In this document: positions 1 through 7,273 of the stretch, one piece after another | Layout of the letters: each line of letters starts with the position of its first letter | Position numbering within the stretch: position 1 is the stretch's first letter | Source: Egaibacter danicus | GTDB taxonomy: Bacteria; Pseudomonadota; Gammaproteobacteria; Burkholderiales; Burkholderiaceae_C | Assembly (NCBI GenBank): GCA_016707075.1 | Contig: JADJII010000006.1 | Location: 190,574-254,573 of the forward strand | Length of the DNA stretch: 64,000 nucleotides | Reading direction: 5' to 3' | Made by a program: the position numbers and the translations under genes | The notes under the pieces: generated by a model | Told to the model about the DNA's origin: nothing | The model's database searches: none | Seen by the model: the letters and a program-made list of their open reading frames with translations, nothing else

Positions 1-125
1 AGCCTGGCAAGGTTCTGTACGAGATCGTCGGTGTACCCGAAGAACTCGCACGTGAAGCGTTTCGCCTGGCAGCTGCCAAGCTGCCCCTGCGTACCACGTT
101 TGTGGCTCGCATGATTGGCCAGTAA
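1..125 (+). CDS. rplP: 50S ribosomal protein L16, C-terminal end (partial)
   Basis: The reading frame open from base 3 to the TAA at 123-125 encodes 40 residues ending in ARMIGQ, which matches the C-terminus of ribosomal protein L16, a component of the peptidyl-transferase region of the large subunit. The 5' part lies outside the window. It is followed 16 bases later by rpmC and then rpsQ, the usual S10-operon order, which supports the call. Confidence 0.9.
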   Translation, partial: PGKVLYEIVGVPEELAREAFRLAAAKLPLRTTFVARMIGQ

Positions 126-141
126 TCAGGAGAAGAAATAA

Positions 142-348
142 ATGAAAGCTACTGAACTGCGCCAAAAAGACGTTGCCGGTGTGCAAGCGGAAGTCAAAGC
201 GCTCCAGAAAGCCCACTTTGGCCTGCGTATGCAAAAAGCCACGCAACAACTCAACAACACCGCTACGCTGCGCTCCACGCGCCGTGACATTGCCCGCGCC
301 AAGACCATTCTTGTCGAGAAGCAAAGCGCTGAAAAATCCGCCAATTAA
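142..348 (+). CDS. rpmC: 50S ribosomal protein L29
   Basis: The 68-residue basic protein has the L29 length and contains FGLRMQKATQQL near the middle, the typical L29 helix-turn-helix hairpin. L29 sits near the peptide exit tunnel of the large subunit. A good ribosome-binding site (AGGAGAAG) precedes the ATG. It lies between rplP and rpsQ in the conserved order. A shifted overlapping frame (173-358) is only a shadow. Confidence 0.95.
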   Translation: MKATELRQKDVAGVQAEVKALQKAHFGLRMQKATQQLNNTATLRSTRRDIARAKTILVEKQSAEKSAN

Positions 349-358
349 GGAGCGATAA

Positions 359-628
359 ATGACGGAAGCTAAAAAATCCCTCAAGCGCACCTTGGTCGGC
401 AAGGTGGTCAGCGACAAGCGTGCCAAGACCGTGACCGTGCTGATTGAGCGCCGTGTGAAACACGAGCTCTACGGCAAGATCGTTGGCAAGTCCAGCAAAT
501 ACCACGCCCATGACGAAAAGGGCGAGTACAAACTGGGTGATGTCATCGAAATCACGGAAAGCAAGCCTATTTCCAAGACCAAGAATTGGGTTGCAACCCG
601 TCTGGTTGAAAAAGCCGCTGCAGTTTAA
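359..628 (+). CDS. rpsQ: 30S ribosomal protein S17
   Basis: The 89-residue basic protein contains the S17 core (RTLVGKVVSDKRAKTVTV, then a HELYGKIVGKSSKYHAHD-like stretch) of this OB-fold small-subunit protein that binds 16S rRNA. The ribosome-binding site AAGGAG overlaps the rpmC stop codon, so the two genes are probably translationally coupled. A strong terminator follows at once, so rpsQ ends this transcription unit; rplN and the rest of the spc genes are not next to it here. Confidence 0.95.
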   Translation: MTEAKKSLKRTLVGKVVSDKRAKTVTVLIERRVKHELYGKIVGKSSKYHAHDEKGEYKLGDVIEITESKPISKTKNWVATRLVEKAAAV

Positions 629-657
629 GTCTTCATTGACGTCGCCTGCAGGCGCAT

Positions 658-688
658 CGAAAACGGCCCACAATGTGGGTCGTTTTCG
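658..688 (+). terminator. Rho-independent terminator after rpsQ
   Basis: A nearly perfect hairpin with arms CGAAAACGGCCCAC and GTGGGTCGTTTTCG around a loop of a few bases begins 30 bases after the rpsQ stop. The descending arm carries the T-run TTTT. It should end the ribosomal protein transcript. Confidence 0.85.
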
Positions 689-746
689 TTTCTGGGTTCC
701 GCGAGCGGAATCCCGGTTTTAGTGATCCATTTTTCAGGAGCAATAC

Positions 747-1253
747 ATGATCAAAGTAGGCGATACCCTTCCAGTAGCAACCCTGATGGAGTTCTCGGAA
801 GTTGAGGGTGAGGGTTGCAGCATTGGCCCTAACCCGGTTGACACAGCCAAAGCCACGGCTGGCAAGACAATCGCCCTCTTTGCGTTGCCTGGTGCCTTTA
901 CACCGACCTGCTCGGCCAAACACGTTCCGGGCTATATTGAGCAGTTCGACAAGTTCAAGGCCGCTGGTGTGGATGAAATCTGGTGTGTCAGTGTGAATGA
1001 TGCGTTCGTGATGGGCGCCTGGGCGCGCGATCAGAAAACAGCGGGCAAGGTCCGCATGCTGGGTGACGGTGATGCCGCATTCACCAAAGCAACGGGTCTA
1101 ACGCTGGATCTCACGGGCAAAGGCTTGGGCCTGCGTAGTAACCGCTACTCCATGCTTGTCAAGAATGGCAAGGTGGCATCGCTCAATATCGAAGGCCCCG
1201 GCAAGTTTGAGGTAAGTGACGCGGCAACCTTGCTGGCACAAGCCAAAGGCTGA
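747..1253 (+). CDS. Peroxiredoxin (Prx5 / AhpE-like, thiol-specific antioxidant)
   Basis: The 168-residue protein has the thioredoxin-fold peroxiredoxin active site PGAFTPTCSAKHVPGY: Thr52 and peroxidatic Cys55, with a conserved Arg in GLRSNRYSML. Prx5-type enzymes reduce hydrogen peroxide and alkyl hydroperoxides in the cytosol using glutathione or thioredoxin. The length fits the family. CAGGAG lies 7 bases before the ATG. The gene is preceded by the rpsQ terminator and followed 14 bases later by a dispersed repeat, so it is probably transcribed alone. Confidence 0.9.
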   Translation: MIKVGDTLPVATLMEFSEVEGEGCSIGPNPVDTAKATAGKTIALFALPGAFTPTCSAKHVPGYIEQFDKFKAAGVDEIWCVSVNDAFVMGAWARDQKTAGKVRMLGDGDAAFTKATGLTLDLTGKGLGLRSNRYSMLVKNGKVASLNIEGPGKFEVSDAATLLAQAKG

Positions 1254-1267
1254 AACCGCTGCAGTTC

Positions 1268-1325
1268 GCTATCATTTGTATAGCTACTCATGCAATCCTG
1301 ATGAGGTGTAAAGGTCAAAAAGACC
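1268..1325 (+). repeat. Dispersed palindromic repeat, copy 1 (+ orientation)
   Basis: Core GCTATCATTTGTATAGCT, then ACTCATGCAATCCTGATGAG, then a small hairpin AGGTC-AAAAA-GACCT (1311-1325). It lies just after the peroxiredoxin stop and immediately before the 3' end of the convergent GNAT gene. It matches the other copies in the window in core, spacing and order of parts. Confidence 0.65.
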
Positions 1326-1326
1326 T

Positions 1327-1842
1327 CTATAATTTGGCCTTTAGATAGTGCGCACCCGGGATGGGGTTGTGGTAGTACGGTGGTACTTCCACAAACCCGA
1401 GGTCCTCGTACAGGGCGCGTGCCGTCTCCATCTCGTCCAGCGTGTCCAGCAGGACGCAGTCATAGCCCCGATTCCGGGCGCTGTCCATGATGGCCTCGGC
1501 CAATTGGCGACCCAGACGAAGTCCGCGAAATGCGGGCCGCACGTACAGACGCTTCATCTCGCACGCGTTGGCGTGATCCACGTCGGTAAGTTGCCGCAAC
1601 GCGCAACAGCCTGCCGGAACGCCATCCACGAGAGCCAGCAGGAGTCTTCCGCCAGGCTCCGTGTACTGGCCAGGTAACGTCGCCAGTTCAGCCTCAAATC
1701 CCTGAAAACACAAATCAACGCCCAGCGCCCGGGCATATTCCCGGAAAAGTTCGCGGGTTGCGTCAAGCTCCTGCAGCGCTGTGGGTGTGACGAGTTTGAC
1801 TGACTGATGGCTCATGAATGGGCTGGTATTGGCGAAACGCAT
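1327..1842 (-). CDS. GNAT family N-acetyltransferase
   Basis: The product is 171 residues. The C-terminal half has the GNAT acetyl-CoA site, MKRLYVRPAFRGLRLGRQL (RGLRLGR fits the Q/R-x-x-G-x-G/A motif), followed by LDTLDEMETARALYEDLGF, the usual last helix and strand. The substrate cannot be told. A second ATG ten codons in (at 1815, MSHQSVK) could be the true start. It is convergent with the peroxiredoxin gene and divergent from the diheme cytochrome gene. Confidence 0.85.
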   Translation of the reverse strand: MRFANTSPFMSHQSVKLVTPTALQELDATRELFREYARALGVDLCFQGFEAELATLPGQYTEPGGRLLLALVDGVPAGCCALRQLTDVDHANACEMKRLYVRPAFRGLRLGRQLAEAIMDSARNRGYDCVLLDTLDEMETARALYEDLGFVEVPPYYHNPIPGAHYLKAKL

Positions 1843-2033
1843 TCAGTTTAGCTGCTCCCATTGTTCGGCCTCCAAAGACCAAGACACGGCTGGACGGCGC
1901 CTTCTCGCCACGGGATGCAGGAAACCCGGTTTTCGGCGAAACTCCAGCCGAGTTTCAGGCTCCAACCTATCCTGCGGCGCAACCTCGTGTCGCCTGCGAG
2001 CGGTTTGCCCAATCAAAATCCATCGGAGACCCC

Positions 2034-2903
2034 TTGAAGATCCATCTTTTGCTCCGTCGAGCCCCATGGCACCTGGCCGCCACACTGCTGCTCACCAGCG
2101 CCACTGCAGTGAGCGCACAGGGCAACGCAGTTAAAGGGCAATACCTGGCCAATGCCGCCGGCTGCATCGGGTGCCACACGGTCACCAAGGCTGGCGCAAC
2201 GCCCTATGCGGGCGGTCGTGGGCTCGAAACGCCATTCGGGACTTTCTACGGCCCCAACATCACGCCAGACAAGGAAACGGGCATCGGCACTTGGTCCGAG
2301 GCCGATTTCAAGCGCGCGATCCGCCAGGGTGAGCGCAGGGATGGCTCGCACTACTTCCCGGCCTTCCCGTACCCGTCCTTCACGGGCATGTCGGATACCG
2401 ATATCCAGGACCTCTGGGCGTTTCTGAAGACCGTACCGCCAGCCAAACAGGCCAATCGCGAGCATGAACTGCGTTTTCCGTACAGCCTGCGCTTTCTTGT
2501 GGGCGGGTGGAAGTTGATGTTTTTCACGCCGGGGCCTTCCCCGCAGGCCACGGTCGTGGCCAGCCCGGTTGCCCGTGGCGCCTACTTGGTCGGGACTCTG
2601 GGTCATTGTGGCGAGTGCCATACCCCACGCAATTTCCTCGGCGGCCCTGACCGGAACGAATTGTTGGGGGGCGCCAGGATTCCGGAAGGCAAGGTCCCGA
2701 ACCTGACGCCTACACGCTTGAAGAAGTGGAGCGACGCGGACCTCAAGGAATATTTAATGAGTGGCACTGCGCCCAGTGGCGAGATTGCGGTGGAACCCAT
2801 GAGTGAGGTGATTACCAACACCACGAGCAAATTAACCGCAGACGACGTTGCTGCTGTGATCGCGTATCTAAGGTCTCTGCCCCCGCGCGACGAGCCGAAG
2901 TAA
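2034..2903 (+). CDS. Diheme cytochrome c, periplasmic
   Basis: Two heme-binding motifs are present, CIGCH at residues 44-48 and CGECH at 192-196, each starting a cytochrome c domain of about 130 residues. Starting at the TTG at 2034 gives a 289-residue protein with a clear signal peptide (MKIHLLLRRAPWHLAATLLL..., cleavage after VSAQ) and GGAG 5 bases upstream. An open frame back to 1818 lacks such features and I do not use it. It resembles the diheme cytochrome subunits that take electrons from periplasmic dehydrogenases, but no dehydrogenase is adjacent, so the partner is unknown. Confidence 0.85.
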   Translation: MKIHLLLRRAPWHLAATLLLTSATAVSAQGNAVKGQYLANAAGCIGCHTVTKAGATPYAGGRGLETPFGTFYGPNITPDKETGIGTWSEADFKRAIRQGERRDGSHYFPAFPYPSFTGMSDTDIQDLWAFLKTVPPAKQANREHELRFPYSLRFLVGGWKLMFFTPGPSPQATVVASPVARGAYLVGTLGHCGECHTPRNFLGGPDRNELLGGARIPEGKVPNLTPTRLKKWSDADLKEYLMSGTAPSGEIAVEPMSEVITNTTSKLTADDVAAVIAYLRSLPPRDEPK

Positions 2904-3010
2904 CGATTCCTTAAGTATTTTCCCTAGGCTGGCAAAAAATCAAAGAACTTTTCTTAACTAAGCGAACTCAACCCCTCTGTTAGCAACCCCAACTCAAAAA
3001 AGGATAAACC

Positions 3011-3463
3011 ATGAAAGCAATTGCCTCGTTCGTACTCGCCGCAGCCGTGGTCACCTTGGCTGCTCCCGCTTCCGCGCAGTTTGCGAAGCCGGAAGATGCC
3101 GTCAAATACCGCAAGTCGGCGATGACAATCATGGCCACCCATTTCGGACGTGTGGCTGCCATGGCGAACGGGCGTGTTCCCTTTGATGCCAAAGTGGCGG
3201 CTGACAACGCAGCTGTTGCAGAATCCATGTCAAAACTGCCTTGGGCTGCTTTTGTGGAGGGCAGCGACAAAGGAGACACCCGCGCCAAGCCCGAAATCTG
3301 GTCTGACGCCGCCAAGTTCAAGGACGCCAGCGAAAAGATGCAAGGCGAAATGACAAAGCTCGCTGCCGCCGCCAAAACGGGTAACCTCGATAGCATTAAG
3401 GCGTCCGTCGGTGCCGTGGGCGGTTCCTGCAAGGCCTGCCACGACGTCTTCTGGAAACAATAG
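3011..3463 (+). CDS. Cytochrome c' (class II cytochrome c)
   Basis: The 150-residue precursor has a 23-residue Sec signal peptide ending in ASA and the heme motif CKACH at residues 140-144, very near the C-terminus (CKACHDVFWKQ). C-terminal heme attachment in a four-helix bundle defines cytochrome c'. These periplasmic proteins bind NO and CO and can give protection from NO. AAAGGA lies 6 bases before the ATG. It follows the diheme cytochrome by about 107 bases, so the two may be used together. Confidence 0.92.
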   Translation: MKAIASFVLAAAVVTLAAPASAQFAKPEDAVKYRKSAMTIMATHFGRVAAMANGRVPFDAKVAADNAAVAESMSKLPWAAFVEGSDKGDTRAKPEIWSDAAKFKDASEKMQGEMTKLAAAAKTGNLDSIKASVGAVGGSCKACHDVFWKQ

Positions 3464-3475
3464 TAGAGGTAGTTT

Positions 3476-3550
3476 GCTATATTATTGATAGCTGCTTGCG
3501 CATATTGGACAAGGGTTAACGGCCAATTTCGTTATGAAATTGGCCGTTTT
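3476..3550 (+). repeat. Dispersed palindromic repeat, copy 2 (+ orientation)
   Basis: Core GCTATATTATTGATAGCT, then GCTTGCGCATATTGGACAAG, then a perfect 11-bp hairpin. It starts 12 bases after the cytochrome c' stop. This is one of the most complete copies in the window and can serve as the reference for aligning the rest. Confidence 0.8.
3518..3550 (+). terminator. Hairpin terminator formed by the end of repeat copy 2
   Basis: The arms CGGCCAATTTC (3520-3530) and GAAATTGGCCG (3536-3546) are perfectly complementary around the loop GTTAT and are followed by TTTT. It sits between the convergent cytochrome c' and TlpA-like genes and should terminate the cytochrome transcript; with AA on the other side it could also act weakly in the other direction. 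Confidence 0.75.
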
Positions 3551-3570
3551 CCATTGGTGAAGATCAAGAA

Positions 3571-4068
3571 TCAGACCTCGGCCAGCAATTTCTCGATCAG
3601 GGCGTGCAGCTCGGCGAAATCGGGTTCGCCCACGTAACGCTTCACGATATCGCCACGCTTGTTCACGATGTAGGTGGTGGGTGTCAGTTTCACTTCGCCC
3701 CAGGATTGCGCGACGGCGCCCGTGTTGTCGATAGCGACTTGAAACGGCAGTTTGCGGGTTTGAGCGAAATTAACGACATAGCTGGGTGGGTCGTAACTCA
3801 TGGCCACGGCCACCGTGTCAAAACCTTTCGCATGGTATTTGTCGTAAGTGGCGATCACTTTGGGCATTTCGGCCACGCAGGTGACGCAGCTCGTGGCCCA
3901 GAAATTCACCAGTGTGACCCGGCCTTTCAGGTCGGCAGTGCTCCTGGTCGAGCCGTCCAGCAGCACAAACGTGGACTGGGGTGCTACGGTTGAGCCAGCG
4001 CCGATATAAGTGGCAGTCCCGATTGCCAAAACGACGGCCGCGGCGGCAAGATATAAACTTCGTTTCAT
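3571..4068 (-). CDS. TlpA-like thiol:disulfide oxidoreductase
   Basis: The 165-residue protein begins with a signal anchor (KRSLYLAAAAVVLAIGTATY) and continues with a thioredoxin fold: VTLVNFWATSCVTCVAEMP contains the redox site C61-V-T-C64, and LTPTTYIV contains the cis-proline. Such periplasmic proteins keep thiols reduced, for example cytochrome c apoproteins before heme attachment, which fits the two cytochrome c genes beside it. It could also be a periplasmic peroxiredoxin-like reductase. It diverges from the DUF4197 gene with 15 bases between start codons. Confidence 0.88.
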   Translation of the reverse strand: MKRSLYLAAAAVVLAIGTATYIGAGSTVAPQSTFVLLDGSTRSTADLKGRVTLVNFWATSCVTCVAEMPKVIATYDKYHAKGFDTVAVAMSYDPPSYVVNFAQTRKLPFQVAIDNTGAVAQSWGEVKLTPTTYIVNKRGDIVKRYVGEPDFAELHALIEKLLAEV

Positions 4069-4083
4069 TTCAAGGGTTTACTC

Positions 4084-4788
4084 ATGGATCGTCGACAGTT
4101 TAACGGTGCTTGCGGGTCTTCGGTGGCTGCATTGATCTTGCTGACGCATGCAAGGGCACATGCGCTCTCGCTGGGTGACCTCACGAATGCAGAAGCCTCA
4201 TCAGGACTCAAGACCGCGCTCGAAAAAGGTGCACTGGCAGCCGTTGGCCTGCTGGGCAAAACAGATGGATTCCTTGGAAACGAAAAAGTTCGCATTCCAC
4301 TGCCCGGTTTTCTGAACGACGCCGCCAAACTGCTCAAAACGCTGGGCCAAAGCAAACGGGTAGATGAGTTGGTCACGTCCATGAACCGCGCGGCCGAAAC
4401 CGCTGTGCCGATGGCCAAAGACTTGCTGGTAGGCGCCGTCAAATCGATGAGCGTGACGGATGCGAAAAAAATTCTCGCAGGTGGCGATACGTCGGTGACC
4501 GGCTTTTTTGCTGAAAAAACCCGCGATCCACTGGGCGTGAAATTTCTGCCGGTGGTGACCAAGGCTACCGAAAAGGTCGGTCTGGCCGCGAAATACAACC
4601 AGGTTGCCGGCAAGGCCGCGGGAATGGGCCTGGTGAAAAAGGAAGACGCCAATATCCAGCAATACGTCACCGGCAAGACGCTGGACGGCCTGTATTTCAT
4701 GATTGGCGAGGAAGAAAAGAAAATCCGCCAGGACCCTGTCGGTACTGGGAGCGCCATCCTTAAAAAGGTGTTTGGCGCGATCAAGTAA
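4084..4788 (+). CDS. DUF4197 family exported protein
   Basis: The 234-residue protein starts with an export signal (MDRRQFNGACGSSVAALILL) whose Asp-Arg-Arg is Tat-like but weak. The mature part, rich in Ala, Lys and Leu and almost wholly helical in appearance, matches what I know as DUF4197, a family of unknown function in Proteobacteria. No catalytic motif is visible. The next gene, a lipoprotein, follows after 7 bases, suggesting co-transcription. Confidence 0.75.
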   Translation: MDRRQFNGACGSSVAALILLTHARAHALSLGDLTNAEASSGLKTALEKGALAAVGLLGKTDGFLGNEKVRIPLPGFLNDAAKLLKTLGQSKRVDELVTSMNRAAETAVPMAKDLLVGAVKSMSVTDAKKILAGGDTSVTGFFAEKTRDPLGVKFLPVVTKATEKVGLAAKYNQVAGKAAGMGLVKKEDANIQQYVTGKTLDGLYFMIGEEEKKIRQDPVGTGSAILKKVFGAIK

Positions 4789-4795
4789 TCCGGCT

Positions 4796-5317
4796 GTGTG
4801 GGTGATTTCAAGAGGTTGGATCGTCGCGGGTTGCCTCGCGCTGACGGCCTGCAGCCCTGCGCTGAACTGGCGTGAAGTTCGCCTGGAACCCTCTGCACTG
4901 GTGGCCATGCTGCCGTGCAAGCCTGACCAGGGCACCCGGTCAGTGACGCTGGCAGGGCAAAATCTCTCGATGCACATGATGGGGTGCGAGGCAGATTCCG
5001 CTACGTTTGCCGTTTCTTACGCTGATTTGCCGGATGCCACACAGGCAGCAGCCGTGCAGGCCCAGTGGCAAACGGCCATGCTGGGCAACATGCGGGCCAC
5101 GCAAAACCTGCAGAGCCCGTTGAATATCAAGGGTGTCGTTGGCGCGACGGGTGCCGTGCAGCTGCAGGCGCAAGGCACGCAGCCGGATGGTCGGGCCGTG
5201 GTTGCGCAGGGTGTGTGGTTTATTCGGGGTGCTCAGGTCTTTCATGCCGTCATGTACGCTGCTAAGCTCAACCCGGAAGCAGCTGATGCGTTTTTTACCG
5301 GATTTCGCCTTCAATGA
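4796..5317 (+). CDS. Putative lipoprotein of unknown function
   Basis: Taking GTG at 4796 (or 4802) as start gives about 173 residues with a short hydrophobic segment and the lipobox LTAC (WIVAGCLALTAC), so a lipid-anchored envelope protein is likely. The rest (NWREVRLEPSALVAMLPCKP...) is not a family I recognise; it has three further cysteines and no catalytic motif that I can see. A longer frame reaching back to 4703 runs inside the DUF4197 gene and is not believable. The stop overlaps the ATG of the MFS gene. Confidence 0.6.
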   Translation: MWVISRGWIVAGCLALTACSPALNWREVRLEPSALVAMLPCKPDQGTRSVTLAGQNLSMHMMGCEADSATFAVSYADLPDATQAAAVQAQWQTAMLGNMRATQNLQSPLNIKGVVGATGAVQLQAQGTQPDGRAVVAQGVWFIRGAQVFHAVMYAAKLNPEAADAFFTGFRLQ

Positions 5318-6591
5318 CGCCTGAAACGACAGTTTCAGCGTCGCTGCCGCCAGCGACGGAGCTCGGTCGTCGTGCCGCCTCGTTGGTCTTTCTGGCATTT
5401 GCCTTTGCGTACTTTTTGTCGGCGTTGATCCGGGCCATCACAGCCACACTGGCGCCCACGCTCACGCAGGAGTTCGCGCTTCAGGCGCGTGACCTGGGTT
5501 TGCTGGCCGGCGGGTATTTCCTCGGTTTTTCTCTCACGCAGTTACCGCTGGGCACCTGGCTGGATCGCCATGGCCCCAAGCGCGTCATTCTTTGTTTTCT
5601 TGCCGTTGCAGTGGCGGGCTGCCTGGCGTTCTCAGTAGCCACCAGTTTTTCAGGCCTGCTGGCGGCGCGGGTGTTGTGTGGCGTGGGCGTCAGCGCCTGT
5701 CTGATGGCGCCACTCACCGGTTACCGCCGCTGGTTTGCGCCAGCCGCACAGTTGCGGGGCAATTCTTGGATGCTGATGACCGGTTCACTGGGCATGGTTG
5801 CTTCCACTTTGCCTGTTCAATGGCTGATGCCGGTCACCGGCTGGCGCCCCTTGTTCTGGGGGCTGTCACTATTTGTCTTGCTGGCCATGGCGGTCATCGC
5901 CTGGCAGGTTCCGCGCTGGGATACTGCGCCGAACTTGACTGAGCCGCCCCACCCGGAGCCGGCTGGGTATGCAGCCATCTGGGCGCACCCCTACTTCCGC
6001 AAGATGGTACCCATGGGTTTTTTTTGCTACGGTGGTCTGGTCGCCATGCAGACCCTGTGGGCGGCGCCGTGGATGATCAAGATTGCGGGCTACTCGCCAC
6101 TGCAGGCCGCGACAGGGCTCTTCTGGATCAACGTGGCCATGTTGTGCACCTTCTGGACCTGGGGGCTGGTGAACCCCGGGCTCACGCGTCGTGGCATCAG
6201 TGCGGATCGGCTGATGATGTGGGGCCTGCCGCTGAGTTTCGTAATTCTTGCTATTATTATCATAGCTGACCACGCAATATCTGCATGGGCTGGTGTGCTC
6301 TGGGCCCTGTATTGCATGAGTTGTACCTTTGTTTCACTGTCCCAGCCGGCAGTCGCCATGGCTTTTCCCAGCGCGCTGGCGGGGCGGGCGTTGTCGGCGT
6401 ACAACCTGGTTATTTTCCTGGGCGTGTTCGTGATTCAGTGGGGTGTGGGCTTGCTGATTGACGGGTTTCGTGCACTGGGCTTTGGCGAAGTGTTGTCTTT
6501 TCAGCTGGCTTTTGGGGTCTATTTGGGGTGTGGCGTGTTGTCGTACGCCTATTTTTGGGCATCCAAAAGCCATAATCAACGCTCATCATGA
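5314..6591 (+). CDS. Major facilitator superfamily transporter
   Basis: The 425-residue protein has about twelve hydrophobic segments and the MFS loop signature LGTWLDRHGPKRVILCFL between segments 2 and 3. The substrate cannot be inferred. The start overlaps the lipoprotein stop and the end overlaps the EIIA start (ATGA), so 4084-9100 may be one transcript. Around residues 313-330 an AT-rich stretch encodes AIIIIADHAISAWAG and corresponds to a dispersed repeat read in frame, unlike the GC-rich coding around it. Confidence 0.88.
   Translation: MTPETTVSASLPPATELGRRAASLVFLAFAFAYFLSALIRAITATLAPTLTQEFALQARDLGLLAGGYFLGFSLTQLPLGTWLDRHGPKRVILCFLAVAVAGCLAFSVATSFSGLLAARVLCGVGVSACLMAPLTGYRRWFAPAAQLRGNSWMLMTGSLGMVASTLPVQWLMPVTGWRPLFWGLSLFVLLAMAVIAWQVPRWDTAPNLTEPPHPEPAGYAAIWAHPYFRKMVPMGFFCYGGLVAMQTLWAAPWMIKIAGYSPLQAATGLFWINVAMLCTFWTWGLVNPGLTRRGISADRLMMWGLPLSFVILAIIIIADHAISAWAGVLWALYCMSCTFVSLSQPAVAMAFPSALAGRALSAYNLVIFLGVFVIQWGVGLLIDGFRALGFGEVLSFQLAFGVYLGCGVLSYAYFWASKSHNQRSS
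6250..6303 (+). repeat. Dispersed repeat, copy 3, in frame inside the MFS gene
   Basis: GCTATTATTATCATAGCT followed by GACCACGCAATATCTGCATG and GGCTGG. The palindromic core and the following segment match the intergenic copies. It is read as AIIIIADHAISAWAG, with GCT as a codon. It lies at a hydrophobic segment of the transporter. The 3' end is less well conserved. Confidence 0.6.
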
Positions 6592-7034
6592 CGATCGCGA
6601 CCCTCATCATTGCCCACGCCCCGCTGGCCAGTGCACTGCGCCAGTGCGTACTGCACGTGTTCCCCGCGGCAGCGGCCGATATTGAAGCGCTGGATGTGCT
6701 GCCCGATGTGTCGCCCGAAGCCTCGCTGGAGCAGGCACGCGCGTTGATGACCCGCATGGGTGCGAAGCAGACGCTGCTGTTTACCGACCTGTTCGGTGCG
6801 ACGCCATGCAACATCGCGCAAAAGCTGGTTGATGGCATCGACTCCAAACTCATCGCGGGCGTGAACATGCCCATGCTTCTGCGCACCATGACTTACCGCC
6901 ACGAAACGCTGGACCTGCTGGCCGCGCGCGCCATGGCGGGCGGCTCGCAAGGTGTCATGCAGGTCGCCGTGACCGCACCCCAAAATCAGGCAAAAAGAAA
7001 CAATGATCAAGAGCACCGTGACCATCAGCAATAA
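6588..7034 (+). CDS. PTS EIIA component, mannose family (regulatory PTS)
   Basis: The 148-residue protein has the EIIA-Man fold signature: IIAHAPLASALR with the phosphorylatable His10, and LLFTDLFGATPCNIAQ. In betaproteobacteria this EIIA receives phosphate from HPr and seems to act as a regulator, because no EIIB or EIIC permease is encoded next to it. It overlaps the HPr gene by 32 bases, so translation is coupled. The C-terminal tail after residue 130 is polar and poorly conserved. Confidence 0.9.
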   Translation: MTIATLIIAHAPLASALRQCVLHVFPAAAADIEALDVLPDVSPEASLEQARALMTRMGAKQTLLFTDLFGATPCNIAQKLVDGIDSKLIAGVNMPMLLRTMTYRHETLDLLAARAMAGGSQGVMQVAVTAPQNQAKRNNDQEHRDHQQ

Positions 7035-7272
7035 GCTGGGCCTGCACGCCCGGGCTTCCGCCAAGTTGACCAAACTGGCGGGCAGTTTCCCATGCGAGGT
7101 CTGGATGTCCCGCGGTTCGCGCCGGGTGAACGCCAAGAGCATCATGGGCGTGATGATGCTGGCCGCTGGCCTGGACTCGACCGTGGAGGTCGAAACCAAT
7201 GGCGACCGCGAGCAGGAAGCGATGGATTCCCTTTTGGCGCTGATCAACGACAAGTTCGGCGAGGGCGAGTGA
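7003..7272 (+). CDS. ptsH: Phosphocarrier protein HPr
   Basis: The 89-residue protein contains NKLGLHARASAKLT with the phosphorylated His15 and NAKSIMGVMMLAAG with Ser46, the site used by HPr kinase. It passes phosphate from EI to EIIA. AAAAGAAA lies before the ATG. The ptsI start follows the HPr stop by one base. Confidence 0.95.
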   Translation: MIKSTVTISNKLGLHARASAKLTKLAGSFPCEVWMSRGSRRVNAKSIMGVMMLAAGLDSTVEVETNGDREQEAMDSLLALINDKFGEGE

Positions 7273-7273
7273 T

